A stretch of 64,000 nt of DNA from an uncultured Lachnospiraceae bacterium (GTDB lineage Bacteria > Bacillota > Clostridia > Lachnospirales > Lachnospiraceae): positions 1 to 64,000 of the forward strand of contig CAJTXN010000009.1 in assembly GCA_910583605.1 (NCBI GenBank). Reading direction: 5' to 3'. The translations under genes and the position numbers were made by a program. How positions within the stretch are numbered: position 1 is the stretch's first letter; each line of letters opens with the position of its first letter. The notes below the pieces were generated by a model. The model saw only the letters and a list, made by a program, of their open reading frames with translations, ran no database searches and was not told where the DNA came from. Of this stretch, positions 63,097 to 64,000 are shown piece by piece.

Positions 63097-64000
63097 ATGA
63101 TTTATAACAAAAAAAACAGAAACCGTATGGCAGTTATTATTCTGCTGGTTTTTGCGGTAGTGATTCTTGGCGCGTGCGGGGAGGAATATCAGGAAGGAGA
63201 ACACGGGGATATTCAATTATACTTTGTGGACAACAATCAGACGAATCTGGTGACCATGACGTACGGAATAAAAAGTGAGACCATTTCCGGACAGGTAGAA
63301 GAAGTGTTGGAACAGATGAATAAAAAATCCAAGAAAATAAATTATCTGCCTGCCATTCCGGATCAGGTTCATATACTGAATATCAGTATTACGGATAAGA
63401 TTTTATATGTGGATTTTGATGCCGGTTATCTTCAGATGAACATTGTGGAGGAGTTGCTGTGTCGTTCGGCAATAGTATTGACCCTGTCACAGTTAAACGG
63501 GATTGAGTATGTGATTTTTACCATTAACCAGCAGCCGCTGACCGATGCTTCCGGAAATCCCAGAGGCAGTATGAAAGCTTCGGATTTTGTTGGCGAATCC
63601 GGATCCAGTATTAATGCCTATCAGGAGAAAAAAGCAGTGCTGTATTACGCCAATGAATCAGGAGACAGATTGGTGGCGGAAGAGTATAGTGGTTTCTATG
63701 CACAGAATACGCCGGTTGAAAAATTTATCATTGACCGTCTGATGAAAAGTCCCGCCGACCAGACATTGAAAAGTCCCCTTCCGTCTGATTTAAAACTTAT
63801 CAGTGTAACAACAAAAGACGGCATCTGCTATGTGAATTTTGACAGTACATTTCTGGAGGAAGCGCTGGGGGTGACACCGGAGGTACAATTGTATTCTGTT
63901 GTAAATTCACTGGTGGAACTGCCGTATGTCAATAAGGTTCAGATAAGCATTAACGGGGAAACCGACCGGAAATTCCGGGATTATGTTTCTCTGCGGGATG
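63097..64000 (+). CDS. GerMN-domain lipoprotein, truncated by the window end
   Basis: Open frame of at least 301 codons, cut by the window end. GGAG eight bases before the ATG at 63097. A signal peptide ends in a lipobox ILGAC (Cys27). Two GerMN/sporulation-type repeats follow: residues about 38-145 (IQLYFVDNNQTNLVTMTYGIKSE... ILYVDFDAGYL) and about 180-295 (VLYYANESGD... CYVNFDSTFLEEALGVT). GerM-like proteins act at the wall in germination and spore formation, and such a gene downstream of a WalRK-like pair is also seen in relatives. It is a likely accessory protein of the kinase. Confidence 0.88.
   Translation, partial: MIYNKKNRNRMAVIILLVFAVVILGACGEEYQEGEHGDIQLYFVDNNQTNLVTMTYGIKSETISGQVEEVLEQMNKKSKKINYLPAIPDQVHILNISITDKILYVDFDAGYLQMNIVEELLCRSAIVLTLSQLNGIEYVIFTINQQPLTDASGNPRGSMKASDFVGESGSSINAYQEKKAVLYYANESGDRLVAEEYSGFYAQNTPVEKFIIDRLMKSPADQTLKSPLPSDLKLISVTTKDGICYVNFDSTFLEEALGVTPEVQLYSVVNSLVELPYVNKVQISINGETDRKFRDYVSLRD

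Noticed and set aside
1..64000. CRISPR arrays, insertion sequences or prophage
   Set aside because: No regularly spaced repeats, transposase, integrase or phage structural genes were recognised.

Overview
The window reads as a chromosomal segment of a low-GC Gram-positive member of the Clostridia, most likely the family Lachnospiraceae. The basis is a six-cysteine SCIFF peptide with its radical SAM maturase (scfA-scfB), a SecD-SecF single chain, a TIGR04086-type membrane protein, a TatD-associated-type radical SAM protein, a TGS-linked nucleoside kinase, a pyrBI pair, a Clostridia-type dnaG-rpoD-trmK operon, strong AAGGAGG ribosome sites and SigA-type TTGACA-17-TATAAT promoters. Genus cannot be assigned from the sequence alone. 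No rRNA, CRISPR array, insertion sequence or phage was seen.

Layout. 0-4.2 kb: an AT-rich accessory cassette with a promoter, two small exported or membrane-anchored proteins, an ABC ATPase and two FtsX-like permeases, followed by remnants (a 15-codon ORF in a hairpin and a broken HTH gene). 4.3-8.4 kb: two chemotaxis-type receptors, three tRNA genes (Asn-GTT, Leu-CAG, Leu-AAG) with promoters and terminators, and an immunity-like gene. 8.6-17.3 kb: housekeeping block deoD, dgt-dnaG-rpoD-trmK, nucleoside kinase, RNase P RNA, polysaccharide deacetylase. 17.3-19.8 kb: pyrBI on the minus strand, a MocR-type gene fragment and a SUKH-like gene. 20.0-26.4 kb: an eight-gene Tad/Flp-like operon with several non-ATG starts. 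26.4-34.8 kb: CNNM/CBS protein, SCIFF system, secDF, recJ, apt. 34.8-46.8 kb: PHP phosphoesterase and ABC-F protein, a GH13 isoamylase-like protein lacking catalytic residues, TraX, CapA, pyridoxal kinase, radical SAM, a Maf-HAD fusion, a PrsA-like foldase, an unknown protein and a GNAT enzyme. 47.1-47.5 kb: two broken genes joined tail to tail. 47.6-54.1 kb: a surface glycosylation pair (GtrA-YfhO fusion plus GT2) and a secreted transglutaminase-like protein. 54.2-59.6 kb: arginine synthesis (argG divergent from argJBD) with ARG boxes between. 59.7-64 kb: small DMT transporter, ComEA-like lipoprotein, two-component system and a GerMN lipoprotein cut by the window end.

How the genes fit together. 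The Tad-like operon (20022-26386) supplies a MinD/ParA-like protein, one CpaF-type ATPase, one double-length TadB/TadC-like membrane protein and four small membrane-anchored proteins, but no recognisable Flp pilin or prepilin peptidase; it is the best candidate here for an undescribed machine. SCIFF and its maturase sit directly before secDF, as in other Clostridia. The GtrA-YfhO fusion and its translationally overlapping glycosyltransferase look like a condensed three-component lipid-linked sugar decoration system. Two palindromic hexamers (TTGCAA) act as -35 elements, one of them apparently shared by divergent promoters of capA and pdxY. Gene starts below were chosen by ribosome-binding-site position and family N-termini, and often differ from the longest open frame.
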